From Natronococcus sp. CG52 (GTDB lineage Archaea; Halobacteriota; Halobacteria; Halobacteriales; Natrialbaceae), in the NCBI RefSeq assembly GCF_023913515.1, contig NZ_CP099391.1, positions 3,658,001 to 3,722,000 of the forward strand: a stretch of DNA of 64,000 nucleotides. The letters run 5' to 3'. Shown here piece by piece: positions 34,308-42,174 of this stretch; positions within the stretch are counted from its first letter, which is position 1, and each line of letters starts with the position of its first letter. The position numbers and the translations under genes are program-made. The notes below the pieces were generated by a model. That model saw only the letters and a list, made by a program, of their open reading frames with translations, did not search any database and was not told the origin of the DNA.

Positions 34308-34505
34308 TTAGAATTCGTGCTCTACATCGTTTTCGTCGGCCTTCTGAATGATAATCTTGCCATCCCGGACGCGGACGAACACCTCGTCACCGATATCCAT
34401 GCCCGCGACTGCGAGTTCGTCCTCGTGGAGATTCAGATGAACGTTGTGATAATTGCCGTCTTCGTCTTTGGCACCGCTTGGACTCAACTTCTTTTTCCGT
34501 ACCAT
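34308..34505 (-). CDS. AbrB/MazE/SpoVT-like DNA-binding protein
   Basis: 65-residue swapped-hairpin protein: MVRKKKLSPSGAKDEDGNYH, then VHLNLHEDELAVAGMDIGDE and FVRVRDGKIIIQKADEND. The order Lys-rich start, beta hairpin, GDEVFVRVRDGKIII is the AbrB pattern. Such proteins act as dimeric regulators or antitoxins, but no toxin gene is next to it. A TATA-like CTTAAGTATATCC (34535-34550, minus strand) is 30 nt upstream, so a leaderless mRNA is likely. Its target is unknown. Confidence 0.85.
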   Translation of the reverse strand: MVRKKKLSPSGAKDEDGNYHNVHLNLHEDELAVAGMDIGDEVFVRVRDGKIIIQKADENDVEHEF

Positions 34506-34695
34506 CGCGGGATTCTAGGTCGAACTTCGCCGTAGGATATACTTAAGTGTTTTCTACGTCACAGCGAACGATATCGTCTTAACAGTGAATTACAGGAAAA
34601 TACGCGACAGCGAGCGCATCGCGTGGAGAGAACACCACGGAAAGACCCGCGGCGGTATCACTTAAAGATGACGGCGCAGTCGGTCGGTTTTGGGG

Positions 34696-34707
34696 GATAT
34701 CTTTATG
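34696..34707 (+). promoter_or_regulatory. TATA box of the MC1 gene
   Basis: GATATCTTTATG is about 25-33 nt before the ATG at 34730 and supports that start over 34745. Confidence 0.6.
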
Positions 34708-34729
34708 TCGGATCGTGTGCTGAACTGAC

Positions 34730-35053
34730 ATGGAGGCGAAAACTATGGTACGTGAAGATGGCAAGCGAAACTTCGCACTGCGCGAATCGAGTGGCGACGA
34801 GACGAGCGTCTTCTCGGGGAACACCCCTCGTCAGGCCGCCCTCAAGGCGGCCCGTCGGCTCGAGCCCGGCTCGAGCGAGGACGCTGCTGATCGGGTCGAA
34901 CTCCGACTCCGAGAGAAGGGAACGGACAAGGTCCACATCTACGACGGCTGGGCCTGGGAGGAGACGGCTCCGGACGACAAACCCGACTGGATGCCCAGCG
35001 AGATCACGGAGGCGAACGTCTCGAAGAAAGGAATCGAACACTTAGAGGAGTGA
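34730..35053 (+). CDS. Chromosomal protein MC1
   Basis: 107-residue DNA-bending architectural protein of haloarchaea and methanogens. Core motifs are clear: KRNFALRESSGDETSVFSGN, TPRQAALKAARRL, LREKGTDKVHIYDGWAWEE, and DNKPDWMP-type DDKPDWMP. A strong TATA box (GATATCTTTATG, 34696-34707) is 27-30 nt before the ATG at 34730; a second ATG at 34745 (MVREDGKRNF) is possible but would lengthen the leader. It binds DNA as a monomer. In a high-salt cell it is expected to be acidic, as here. Confidence 0.93.
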   Translation: MEAKTMVREDGKRNFALRESSGDETSVFSGNTPRQAALKAARRLEPGSSEDAADRVELRLREKGTDKVHIYDGWAWEETAPDDKPDWMPSEITEANVSKKGIEHLEE

Positions 35054-35258
35054 ACGGACGACCGGCAGATGGGTTTTCAGAGAACTCGAGCCGCCGCGGA
35101 TAGCGGTGTCGATGTCGGTCCATCGAGCGCGGACGCCCGAAACGTTCGGTACGACTCTTCTCGTCCGGGATCAAGAAGACGCGCTCGCGGAGCGCACACT
35201 CGCGTCAGTTCTGCACCCAGCGACGGTCTTTTGCTGTGGAACCAGTAAGGGATAGATA

Positions 35259-36077
35259 ATGAGTACTGTAACTCTCGGTCCCGAAGGGACCTACTCGCAT
35301 CGCGCAGCGGGCGCGATCGCCGCGGACGACGAGATCGACTTCCGGCAGTCGGTGACCGCGATCGTCGAGGCCGTCGCGACCGGCGAGTACGACCGCGGGA
35401 TCGTTCCCATCGAGAACAGCATCGAGGGGAGCGTCAGCGAGAGTCTCGACGCCGTCGCCGAGTACGACGTCGCGATCACTCGCGAGATCGTCACCCCGAT
35501 CAGGCACGCCCTGCTCGCCCAGGGGACGGAGTTCGACACGATCGCCAGCCACTCCCAGGCGCTGGCCCAGTGTCGCACCTACCTCGAGCGCGAGCATCCA
35601 GACGCGACCCTCGAGGCCGTCGCGAGCACGGCCCAGGGCGTCGAGTTCGCTCGCGAGGATCCCTCGGTTGCGGGGATCGGCCACCCGGCGAACGCCGACA
35701 TCGAGAACGGACTCGAGGTGCTCGCCGAGGACATCCAGGATCAGGACTCGAACGCGACCCGGTTCTTCGCGCTCGCACCCGTCGAGGAGCGCTCGAAGGG
35801 CGGCGGGAAGACCACGCTCGTCGTCTACCCGAACGCGAACTATCCGGGTCTCCTGCTCGAGTTGCTCGAGCCGTTTGCAGATCGAGATATCAACCTCTCT
35901 CGCGTCGAGTCGCGTCCGAGCGGCCAGCGACTGGGTGACTACGTCTTCCACATCGATATCGACGCGGGACTGTACGAGTCCCGGGCCACCGAAGCGATCG
36001 CCGAAATCGAGGAACTCGCCGAAAATGGGTGGGTGCGACGGCTCGGTTCGTACGACACGGAACACGTAGTGGAGTGA
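35259..36077 (+). CDS. pheA: Prephenate dehydratase
   Basis: Converts prephenate to phenylpyruvate in phenylalanine synthesis. 272 residues: STVTLGPEGTYSHRAAG at the start, GIVPIENSIEGSVSESLD in the middle, the catalytic NATRFFAL, and a C-terminal ACT domain (TTLVVYPNANYPGLLLELLE, with the allosteric RVESRPSGQRLGDYVF). No chorismate mutase domain is fused. The ACT domain implies feedback control by Phe. It lies 4 kb from pheST on the same strand, though as a separate unit. Confidence 0.95.
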   Translation: MSTVTLGPEGTYSHRAAGAIAADDEIDFRQSVTAIVEAVATGEYDRGIVPIENSIEGSVSESLDAVAEYDVAITREIVTPIRHALLAQGTEFDTIASHSQALAQCRTYLEREHPDATLEAVASTAQGVEFAREDPSVAGIGHPANADIENGLEVLAEDIQDQDSNATRFFALAPVEERSKGGGKTTLVVYPNANYPGLLLELLEPFADRDINLSRVESRPSGQRLGDYVFHIDIDAGLYESRATEAIAEIEELAENGWVRRLGSYDTEHVVE

Positions 36078-36168
36078 GCACTCCCATCTCCGACGGCTCG
36101 TGAATCGCCTCGGGTACGACCTCGATGCGCTCGCCCCGTTTCGTCTCGAACGGCCGATTCCGAAGACG

Positions 36169-36972
36169 TCAGTAGTGTCCCATGACGCCGGCCGTTCGTG
36201 CTCGTTCCGTGAAGTACCGGAATAGAACGTATCCGAACGCAAAGTACGCGAGTCCGACCAACACGAGTACGGACAGTTCGAGGAGTTCGAGATCCCAGAG
36301 GCGAAGTTCTTCGTTCATTACGCGTTGAAGCAGATAGCTCCCCTGGACGAGCGGAAGGAATTTGAGCGCGAAGACGTTCTCCGAGGCCGGCCCCGCGGCG
36401 ATGAGCGCGACGAAAACGAATTTGACGAGGCCGAAAATCGAACTGATGTTTTTGTATCGGATCGTGGCTCCACCGAACAGCAGTCCGAGACCTACCGTAG
36501 AGAGAAGCGTGAACGTGACGATCGGAAGGATGCTGACTAGATCGAGCGAAATCGAGGTTCCCGTCGTAAGAAGCATCAGCGCGAGCATCGTGAAACCGAT
36601 GAAAAACGTCACGAGGAGTGAACTGACCGACAGGAGTACTGCGACGTGACCGAATTTGACCGGTGAGAGGTACAGCCGCTCTAACGTCCCCCACTTTGCC
36701 TCCGTCGCGAAGAGGCCCGCGAGCGTTTTGTAAGAGGCATTTCCCATAATAAAGAGAAAGAACCCGACGATGAGTGCCCCGAGCGTACCGCTGAATCCCG
36801 GACCGAGAAGCGAGCGACCGCCGAGATAGACGAGAAGGAACAGCGCGTACAGACCGATTATTGCCCCGGCGGTATTCAGCGGATACCGCTTCATGATGAG
36901 AATATCACGCGTCACTAGGGCCCGTAGTATCGAGACAGAGCTGGACACTCTCCCTCCCCCACCTCGTATCAT
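36169..36972 (-). CDS. ABC-2 type exporter, membrane subunit
   Basis: 267 residues with six hydrophobic segments (GAIIGLYALFLLVYLGGRSL, LLSVSSLLVTFFIGFTMLAL, and others), as in ABC-2/NatB/DrrB-like permeases. Helix 2 is followed by ASYKTLAGLFATEAKWGTLE, the kind of loop that meets the ATPase. It starts within the last codon of the ATPase gene (ATGA overlap, 36969-36972), so the two form an exporter. The first 25 residues are Arg/Ser-rich and could start later at an internal Met (RDILIMKRYPLNTAG). Cargo is unknown. Confidence 0.87.
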   Translation of the reverse strand: MIRGGGGRVSSSVSILRALVTRDILIMKRYPLNTAGAIIGLYALFLLVYLGGRSLLGPGFSGTLGALIVGFFLFIMGNASYKTLAGLFATEAKWGTLERLYLSPVKFGHVAVLLSVSSLLVTFFIGFTMLALMLLTTGTSISLDLVSILPIVTFTLLSTVGLGLLFGGATIRYKNISSIFGLVKFVFVALIAAGPASENVFALKFLPLVQGSYLLQRVMNEELRLWDLELLELSVLVLVGLAYFAFGYVLFRYFTERARTAGVMGHY

Positions 36973-37994
36973 CGTTCACCCCGCGCCGCACGGGATTCGT
37001 CGACGTGCGGTCGATCGTACACGAGAGACGCGAAAACGGTCTCGAAATCCGTATCGTCCATTCGTATCGACCTGATTTGCAGACCGCTCCGTACGAGTAC
37101 ACCCGTCAAGCCGTGAACGCGATTTGCGTTCGAAACGGCGACGGTCAGTTTCGTACAGCCTCGGTGTTCGACCCAGGAGACGACGTCGTACGCTCGTTCG
37201 ATTTCGTTCCGGGTCGAGGCCGCGACGCGTCCCTCAACGATCAGTTCGTACACCCTCGTCTGGAGCACGTCGAGTAGATTCTCGATAGCGTCGTCGGCCA
37301 CGATTTCGCCGTCGTCGAGGACGATGCCGCGATCGCAGACGGACTCGATCATACCCAGGTCGTGACTCGAAACGAGAATCGTTACGCCCCGCTGAGCCGC
37401 TAGTTCGGTGAGCGTCTGCTGCAATTCGAACGACCCCTCGACGTCGAGTCCGAGCGTCGGCTCGTCCAGGAACAGAACGTCGATATCTTGTGCCATTGCC
37501 GTGGCCAGCGAGACTCGCTGTTTCTCGCCTCGAGAAAGATCGTTTACCACGTCGTCCATCTTTTCGGTCAAGTTCAACCGCTCGAGGAACTGATGATCCC
37601 GTTTGCGCTCTTCGGTACCAACCTCGCCGTTCAACCGGCCGAAGAACTCGAGATTTTCGCGTATCGTCAACCGCCAGTAGGTGCTCCGCGCTCCTTCTAA
37701 CACCGCAGCCATCTTCGCGTGAGCGCGATTCGGGTTTTCGACGACGTCGACGCCACCGACCGAAATCGAGCCGCTCGTCGGAGTGATGAGACCGAGTATC
37801 GATTTGATGAGCGTCGTCTTTCCGGCGCCGTTCGGGCCGAGCAGACCGACGATGCGTCCGGCTTCGACGGTTAGACTTACGCCGTCGATAGCGCGAACCG
37901 TCTCTTCTCGCCCGCCGTACGACTTGACGAGGTCCTCGATGGAGACGATCGAATGCGGGTTCGTCTCTCGTTCTACTTCTTCGCTTCCGATCAT
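36969..37994 (-). CDS. ABC-2 type exporter, ATPase subunit (DrrA/NatA-like)
   Basis: 341-residue ATPase. Walker A GPNGAGKTT (about residue 54), Q-loop followed by SGSISVGGVDVVENPN, signature DLSRGEKQRVSLA, Walker B VLFLDEPTLGLDVEGS and an H-loop in ILVSSHDLGMI. The C-terminal 100 residues (VLQTRVYELIVEGRVAASTR) match the extra domain of the drug/lipid-exporter class. It has its own 4-nt-overlapping permease and faces, across 480 bp, the CPBP gene and a second exporter. It could expel a peptide, lipid or drug; nothing in the sequence says which. Confidence 0.92.
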   Translation of the reverse strand: MIGSEEVERETNPHSIVSIEDLVKSYGGREETVRAIDGVSLTVEAGRIVGLLGPNGAGKTTLIKSILGLITPTSGSISVGGVDVVENPNRAHAKMAAVLEGARSTYWRLTIRENLEFFGRLNGEVGTEERKRDHQFLERLNLTEKMDDVVNDLSRGEKQRVSLATAMAQDIDVLFLDEPTLGLDVEGSFELQQTLTELAAQRGVTILVSSHDLGMIESVCDRGIVLDDGEIVADDAIENLLDVLQTRVYELIVEGRVAASTRNEIERAYDVVSWVEHRGCTKLTVAVSNANRVHGLTGVLVRSGLQIRSIRMDDTDFETVFASLVYDRPHVDESRAARGER

Positions 37995-38119
37995 ACACCG
38001 GTCCCTGTGCCTCGCTATGATACATATAATTCCGCGCCGGTACAGCGCTCGAGACGACTATTGACGATCGAACCGCTGTATTACGGATAGAGATCGGGCG
38101 CAGAAGTCCTTCGGACACC

Positions 38120-38203
38120 TATAGTAGCCACTGGAAGTCAATGCACATCCGATCGCACAGCCGTCGTGCGATCGGTGTGTACATCGTTCCAGTTGGTACT
38201 ATA
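38120..38203. repeat. 84-bp palindromic intergenic element, copy 2
   Basis: Begins TATAGTAGCCACTGGAA and ends TTCCAGTTGGTACTATA, so the ends form near-perfect terminal inverted repeats. The core stem is CCGATCGCAC/GTGCGATCGG, loop AGCCGTC. Compared with 13087-13169 the arms run in the same direction, but the loop is the reverse complement. The outermost TATAGTA and TACTATA are intact here and partly lost in copy 1. Confidence 0.85.
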
Positions 38204-38270
38204 ATGCGATATCCCGGTACCTAATTCGTTTGATAGTTCGTAAGTTTATATATGGATACGAGCAATCCGA

Positions 38271-38288
38271 GGTTGGGTGCTACCAACC
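38271..38288 (+). repeat. Hairpin just before the 25-codon frame
   Basis: GGTTGG-GTGCTA-CCAACC, a 6-bp stem with a 6-nt loop, ends two bases before the ATG at 38290. With TATA at about 38245-38252 the transcript should start close to this hairpin, so it would be the 5' end of the mRNA. Confidence 0.5.
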
Positions 38289-38289
38289 C

Positions 38290-38367
38290 ATGCTACAGTA
38301 TATCGAAGCCAGTTACGATGGCGACACTATAAGCGCAACCCTCAGTATCGACATCGGTCCGTTCTAA
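38290..38367 (+). CDS. Possible 25-residue peptide MLQYIEASYDGDTISATL...
   Basis: A short frame starts at ATG 38290 behind a TATA box (38245-38252) and a hairpin, and stops inside the perfect hairpin GTCCGTT-CTA-AACGGAC (38357-38373). The predicted peptide is acidic, ends in IDIGPF, and has no cysteine. An alternative ATG inside the TATA box (38251) gives a different 26-residue frame. Codon use is ordinary for intergenic DNA, so the case rests on signal arrangement. It lies between two ABC exporters and a CPBP protease, the kind of setting where small secreted or modified peptides occur. I do not recognise it. Confidence 0.22.
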   Translation: MLQYIEASYDGDTISATLSIDIGPF

Positions 38368-38373
38368 ACGGAC
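38357..38373 (+). terminator. Hairpin over the stop of the 25-codon frame
   Basis: GTCCGTT-CTA-AACGGAC is a perfect 7-bp stem with a 3-nt loop that includes part of the TAA stop. No U-tract follows, so it is a stability or processing element at least as likely as a terminator. Confidence 0.4.
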
Positions 38374-38476
38374 GGACAGCAGGAGTATAGCCCACAAACA
38401 ATCCGCTTTCGGACGCGAAACCGATCCTGTTCGGAAAGGAACGTTCATCCGAAGACTTCAGTTAGAAGATACGTCA

Positions 38477-39364
38477 ATGGTTACGGACTGCGAGAACGAA
38501 GAAGCGGTACGATCGATAGACGAGTGGAAGGCCGGAATCATCCTACTCACGCTCCTCGGTGCTGCGTTGCTCATACTGGTCGGTTCGCACATCGCATCGA
38601 ATCGATACCTGTCGATACCGTGGCTGCTGCCGGAGGCAGAAGGAGCGCTCGTCGGTATCCCAGCGGCACTCCTGCTCTACCTGTCTCTTCCGAGGTTCCT
38701 CAGTATCCCGTACGGCGCAGTGTTCATCGAGATGCCCGACAGATCGACGCTTCGATGGGTGTGCTTCGGAATCGTCCTTGCGGCGAGTGTCGCCACCGGG
38801 GCCGTCGTACTGCTACCCGGAACGATAACGGTACAGTACGACGGCCTGCAGACCCTCTCGACGATCCTGCTTAGTGCGATTCTGTTGGGGCTGCTCGCGG
38901 CGATCACGGAGGAACTGGTGTTTCGAGGATACATGCTCTCGTTCGTCGGGTATCGGTGGGGATGGCCGAAGGCCATCGTCCTGACTTCGGTGCTGTTCGG
39001 GGTATTACACAACGCGAAGGTCGAAGGGACGGGCGCCTCGGAACTCTACGTGCTCATCGCGGCGTCTGCAGGCCTGCTGTACGCTCTCGTCACATACTAT
39101 ACGGAAACCGTCTGGAACGCCGTCGCTCTTCACGCGATGTGGAACGCGGTGTTTCACGCCGACGTTCTCTCGATCAGACCGTTCGACGAACGGGCGAGTG
39201 AAGCAGTAATAACGTACGAGTATACCGACTCGAGTCACCTGTTCGGCGCCGACTGGACCGCCGTTACCGGATCGCCGTTCGTTCTCCTTACTCTGGTAGC
39301 CGTGTCAGCTGCCGTGTACGTTACGTATGACGAAATTAGTCTGAAAACGTCCGGTGTCAAATAG
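38477..39364 (+). CDS. CPBP-family intramembrane metalloprotease (CAAX-like)
   Basis: 295 residues, about eight membrane helices. The three CPBP motifs are complete: EELVFR (Glu145, Glu146, Arg150), FGVLHNA (His178, Asn179) and HAMWNA (His219, Asn223). In bacteria and archaea these enzymes serve in bacteriocin immunity or maturation of peptides and membrane proteins; Rce1 is the eukaryotic relative. It begins the plus-strand run CPBP, ABC ATPase, ABC permease, with 47 nt to the ATPase, so joint expression is likely. A weak TATA-like stretch is near 38450. Confidence 0.88.
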   Translation: MVTDCENEEAVRSIDEWKAGIILLTLLGAALLILVGSHIASNRYLSIPWLLPEAEGALVGIPAALLLYLSLPRFLSIPYGAVFIEMPDRSTLRWVCFGIVLAASVATGAVVLLPGTITVQYDGLQTLSTILLSAILLGLLAAITEELVFRGYMLSFVGYRWGWPKAIVLTSVLFGVLHNAKVEGTGASELYVLIAASAGLLYALVTYYTETVWNAVALHAMWNAVFHADVLSIRPFDERASEAVITYEYTDSSHLFGADWTAVTGSPFVLLTLVAVSAAVYVTYDEISLKTSGVK

Positions 39365-39411
39365 AAGTTGTTTTCATATTTATATAGGATAGGTAAGCTA
39401 GCAATCACGAG

Positions 39412-40347
39412 ATGGCTGCAATACGAACGACCGACCTGACGAAGCGGTACGGATCTCACACGGCGGTTTCGGAGCTAAATCTCACGGTGAACGGCGGAGA
39501 GGTGTACGGATTTCTGGGTCCGAACGGAGCCGGCAAGTCGACGACGATCGGAATGCTGCTGTCGTACATCTACCCGACCGAGGGGACCGCTCGAGTCTTC
39601 GGGAAAGACGTCCACGAGGAACCGGTTGCGACCAAACGCCGCGTCGGCGTCCTACCGGAGTCGTGCCAGCTGTACGATCGACTGAGCGGGCGAAAGCACC
39701 TCCAGTTCGCCATCGACGCGATGGAGGCGGACGACGACCCTGACGCACTGGTCGGCCGCGTCGGACTCGAACCCGACGCGGCCCGACGGCCGGTGGGCGA
39801 GTACTCGACCGGGATGAAACAGCGACTGAAGATCGCGGTAACGCTGGTCGGCGAGCCCGACCTGCTCGTTCTCGACGAACCGTCGAGCGGGCTCGATCCA
39901 GCAGGGATTCAGTTGCTCAGGGAGATCGTCCTCGAGGAACGCGACCGCGGTGCTGCGGTTTTCTTTTCGAGCCACATCCTCGAGCAGGTCGAGGCGGTTT
40001 GCGACCGCATCGGCATCCTCGTCGACGGGCGGCTCCGAACGAGCGGCGACATCGAGGTGCTCAAATCGGATACCGGTCCCGCGGTCGAGCTCGACATCGA
40101 GGTCGATGCCCTTTCGTCGGAGCTCGTGACTGCCCTCGAGTCGATCGACGCCGTCACCGCGTGTACCGCTATGGAAGGGATTTCAGCGGGTTCTACTCCT
40201 ACCATCACGGTGTCGCTGTCGACCGCTTCCGCGAAGGCCGAAATCCTGCGGACGGTCGAGGAGTATGCAACGGTCGAGGACTTCACCGCCGAGGAGCCGT
40301 CGCTCGAGTCGCTGTTCGACGATCAGGTCGCGGAGGCCAAACGATGA
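39412..40347 (+). CDS. ABC-2 type exporter ATPase (second system)
   Basis: 311-residue ATPase: Walker A GPNGAGKST, SYIYPTEGTARVFGKDV, signature YSTGMKQRLKIAVTLVG, Walker B LLVLDEPSSGLDPAG, H-loop SHILEQVEAVCDRIGIL. The C-terminal tail (VELDIEVDALSSELVTALES) is like NatA/CcmA-type exporters. TATA-like TATTTATATAGG lies about 30 nt before the ATG at 39412, so it may also be transcribed apart from CPBP. It overlaps its permease by 4 nt (ATGA at 40344-40347). Confidence 0.93.
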   Translation: MAAIRTTDLTKRYGSHTAVSELNLTVNGGEVYGFLGPNGAGKSTTIGMLLSYIYPTEGTARVFGKDVHEEPVATKRRVGVLPESCQLYDRLSGRKHLQFAIDAMEADDDPDALVGRVGLEPDAARRPVGEYSTGMKQRLKIAVTLVGEPDLLVLDEPSSGLDPAGIQLLREIVLEERDRGAAVFFSSHILEQVEAVCDRIGILVDGRLRTSGDIEVLKSDTGPAVELDIEVDALSSELVTALESIDAVTACTAMEGISAGSTPTITVSLSTASAKAEILRTVEEYATVEDFTAEEPSLESLFDDQVAEAKR

Positions 40348-41213
40348 CGGCGATCGACATCGCGCGCAAAGACGTCGCCGACGCCGTTCGATCGAGAGCG
40401 CTGTGGGCAGCGACCGCGATTTTTCTGGGATTCACGGTCCTGGCACAGTTCCTCGTGGTTACGGTGATCGAGAATCCGGACCCCGAGCTCGCCACGCACT
40501 TCCTCGAAGGTCCCGCGACCGAGGTCGTGCTTCCGATCGTCGGATTGATCGTCGGCTACCAGGCGATCGTCGGCGAACGCGAGACGGGGAACGTCAAATT
40601 CCTCCTCGGGCTTCCCCACTCCCGGCTCGACGTCGTGGTCGGGAAGTTTATCGGACGGTTCGCCGTGCTCTCGGTCGCACTCCTGAGCGGGTTCCTGGCA
40701 GCCATCGGTGTCATCGTCGCGACGCTCGGCGTTCCGCCGATCGTTCCGATCGTAACGTACGTCCTGTTCGTCCTCCTGTCGGCAGCGGCCATCGTTTCGA
40801 TCGCGATCGGAATTTCGGCCGTCGTCGGCACCAGGGGCCGTGCCATCAGCATCGTCGTCGGCGGGTACATCTTTGCGACGATGCTCTGGTCGTACGTCGT
40901 CGACGGGGCCTATTACGCCATCAATCGGGACGTTCCGGGAGCGGATCCGCCGACGTGGGTCGCGGTGCTCGATCACCTCAATCCTCTCACCGCGCTGCGT
41001 ACGAGTGGGAACGTGGTGCTCCCTGAAGCGAGCCATATCTCGATTACCGTGACGGAAGAGGGGGTCTCCGCGGCGCAGACGGGACAAGCACCAGCCGGGA
41101 CGACGGAGACCCTCGTTCACGAACCGTTGTTCCTGATAGGAGTGCTCGTACTGTGGACCGTCCTGCCGCTCGCGGTCGGGTATCTTCGATTCCGCGACGC
41201 CGACCTCTCGTAG
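40344..41213 (+). CDS. ABC-2 type exporter permease (second system)
   Basis: 289-residue membrane protein with six segments. The N-terminus IARKDVADAVRSRALWAATA and following ETGNVKFLLGLPHSRLDVVVGKF are characteristic of the ABC-2/NosY-like permease family of haloarchaea. I start it at 40344, inside the ATPase stop, since the frame reading from 39999 is only an artefact in the ATPase gene. A 70-residue extracellular loop (PEASHISITVTEEGVSAAQT) lies before the last helix. Confidence 0.9.
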   Translation: MTAIDIARKDVADAVRSRALWAATAIFLGFTVLAQFLVVTVIENPDPELATHFLEGPATEVVLPIVGLIVGYQAIVGERETGNVKFLLGLPHSRLDVVVGKFIGRFAVLSVALLSGFLAAIGVIVATLGVPPIVPIVTYVLFVLLSAAAIVSIAIGISAVVGTRGRAISIVVGGYIFATMLWSYVVDGAYYAINRDVPGADPPTWVAVLDHLNPLTALRTSGNVVLPEASHISITVTEEGVSAAQTGQAPAGTTETLVHEPLFLIGVLVLWTVLPLAVGYLRFRDADLS

Positions 41214-41358
41214 ACGCTCCCTCGAGTTCGGCGTCGACACTGTGTTCCACAGATCCCAATCGCGCGCCCGCACTCTTGCCGTCTTCGAGCACCGTTCTAC
41301 CGGGGGTCGCGACGATCGCGTGCAAACCGTTTTTTCGCATCGCCGCGCTATCAGGAGT

Positions 41359-41814
41359 ATGGCACTCACCGCAGGCGACGACACGCCGACCGTAACCGCG
41401 CGCAACCAGGACGGCGAGGAGGTGACTCTCGAGTTCGAGGAGCCGACGGTACTGTACTTCTACCCCCGGGACGAGACCCCCGGCTGTACGGTCGAAGCGA
41501 ACCAGTTCCAGCGCGAACTCGAGACGTACCACGACGCCGGCGTCTCCGTCTACGGCGTCTCGACCGACGACGTCGGCTCCCACCAGTCGTTCTGCGACGC
41601 GGAGGACCTCGAGTTCGACCTGCTCGCGGATCCCGACGGCGACCTCGCGTCGGCGTTCGACGTCGACGTCCGAGACGGGGCTGCCGCCCGGACGACGTTC
41701 TTCCTCGGCGACGGCGAGGTCAAGGCGGCGTACGAGAACGTCGACCCCGACGGCCACGCGCGCCAAGTGTTGCTCGACGCGCTCGAGGACGACCGCGTGA
41801 CGCTTCCGGAGTAG
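41359..41814 (+). CDS. bcp: Thioredoxin-dependent peroxiredoxin (BCP/PrxQ type)
   Basis: 151-residue peroxide reductase. The peroxidatic Cys43 is in YPRDETPGCTVEANQF, and the fold continues VSVYGVSTDDVGSHQSFCDA. The usual PrxQ resolving cysteine five residues later is missing (TVEAN), but Cys79 might serve. So it may work as a 1-Cys enzyme or an atypical 2-Cys one. I chose the ATG at 41359 (MALTAGDDTP). The last 20 bases before it are compatible with a leaderless mRNA. Confidence 0.92.
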   Translation: MALTAGDDTPTVTARNQDGEEVTLEFEEPTVLYFYPRDETPGCTVEANQFQRELETYHDAGVSVYGVSTDDVGSHQSFCDAEDLEFDLLADPDGDLASAFDVDVRDGAAARTTFFLGDGEVKAAYENVDPDGHARQVLLDALEDDRVTLPE

Positions 41815-41905
41815 CCGGGCGGCCGACTGTTCGCGGAACCGTTTCTGGAGTCTCCGGCCGATCGACTGCGATGGGCGTAATGGGTGGTTGGGTATACCAA
41901 GCACA

Positions 41906-41918
41906 CTTTTTATAACGG
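41906..41918 (+). promoter_or_regulatory. Orphan TATA box
   Basis: CTTTTTATAACGG matches the haloarchaeal core promoter well, and stands 257 nt before the Hsp20 start, too far for that gene. It may drive an untranslated RNA or a long leader. Confidence 0.35.
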
Positions 41919-42142
41919 CAGAGATGAAACGTGCGTCTGTCGCTGGACGATAGCAAGTCCGGTGATCGACTGGTAGCGTATCGCGTGTGAAATGGCCAGA
42001 CACGACGATACGGGCCGCGCCTCCTCGGGGAATGGAGAAGAGAGACACGAGCGAGGAGTCGAGTCACCTGTTCGCGCGGCCCCTTTCAGCGCTGGAAGCC
42101 GCTGACGGCGAGACGAGCGTTCTGTTGTTTCGCTTCGAGCAG

Positions 42143-42151
42143 AATTTATCC
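42143..42151 (+). promoter_or_regulatory. TATA box of the hsp20 gene
   Basis: AATTTATCC lies 24-32 nt before the ATG at 42175, with CGAGCAG just upstream as a possible BRE. Confidence 0.55.
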
Positions 42152-42174
42152 CCGTCCACCTCCTACGTCGAGGT

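Larger units (their letters stand above)
37995..38476. other. Divergent intergenic region with palindromic element and hairpin-bracketed mini-frame
   Basis: This 482-bp gap separates two exporter loci. It has the 84-bp palindrome copy 2 (38120-38203), an AT-rich TATA-like AAGTTTATATATGG (38242-38255), a hairpin at 38271-38288, a 25-codon frame at 38290-38367 and a hairpin over its stop (38357-38373). The codon use is less GC3-rich than the neighbours. Confidence 0.6.
41815..42174. other. Intergenic region with an isolated core promoter
   Basis: The 360 bp hold a strong TATA box CTTTTTATAACGG (41906-41918) with no gene where one would be expected. From it, frames of nine codons (ATG 41933) and 37 codons (ATG 41992) exist but have no coding look. 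The end is the Hsp20 promoter. The run of five T could also terminate the peroxiredoxin mRNA. Confidence 0.5.

Noticed and set aside
34308-34505. AbrB-like protein as antitoxin of a toxin-antitoxin pair
   Set aside because: Neighbours are an M14 peptidase and MC1; no PIN, MazF or Doc gene nearby.
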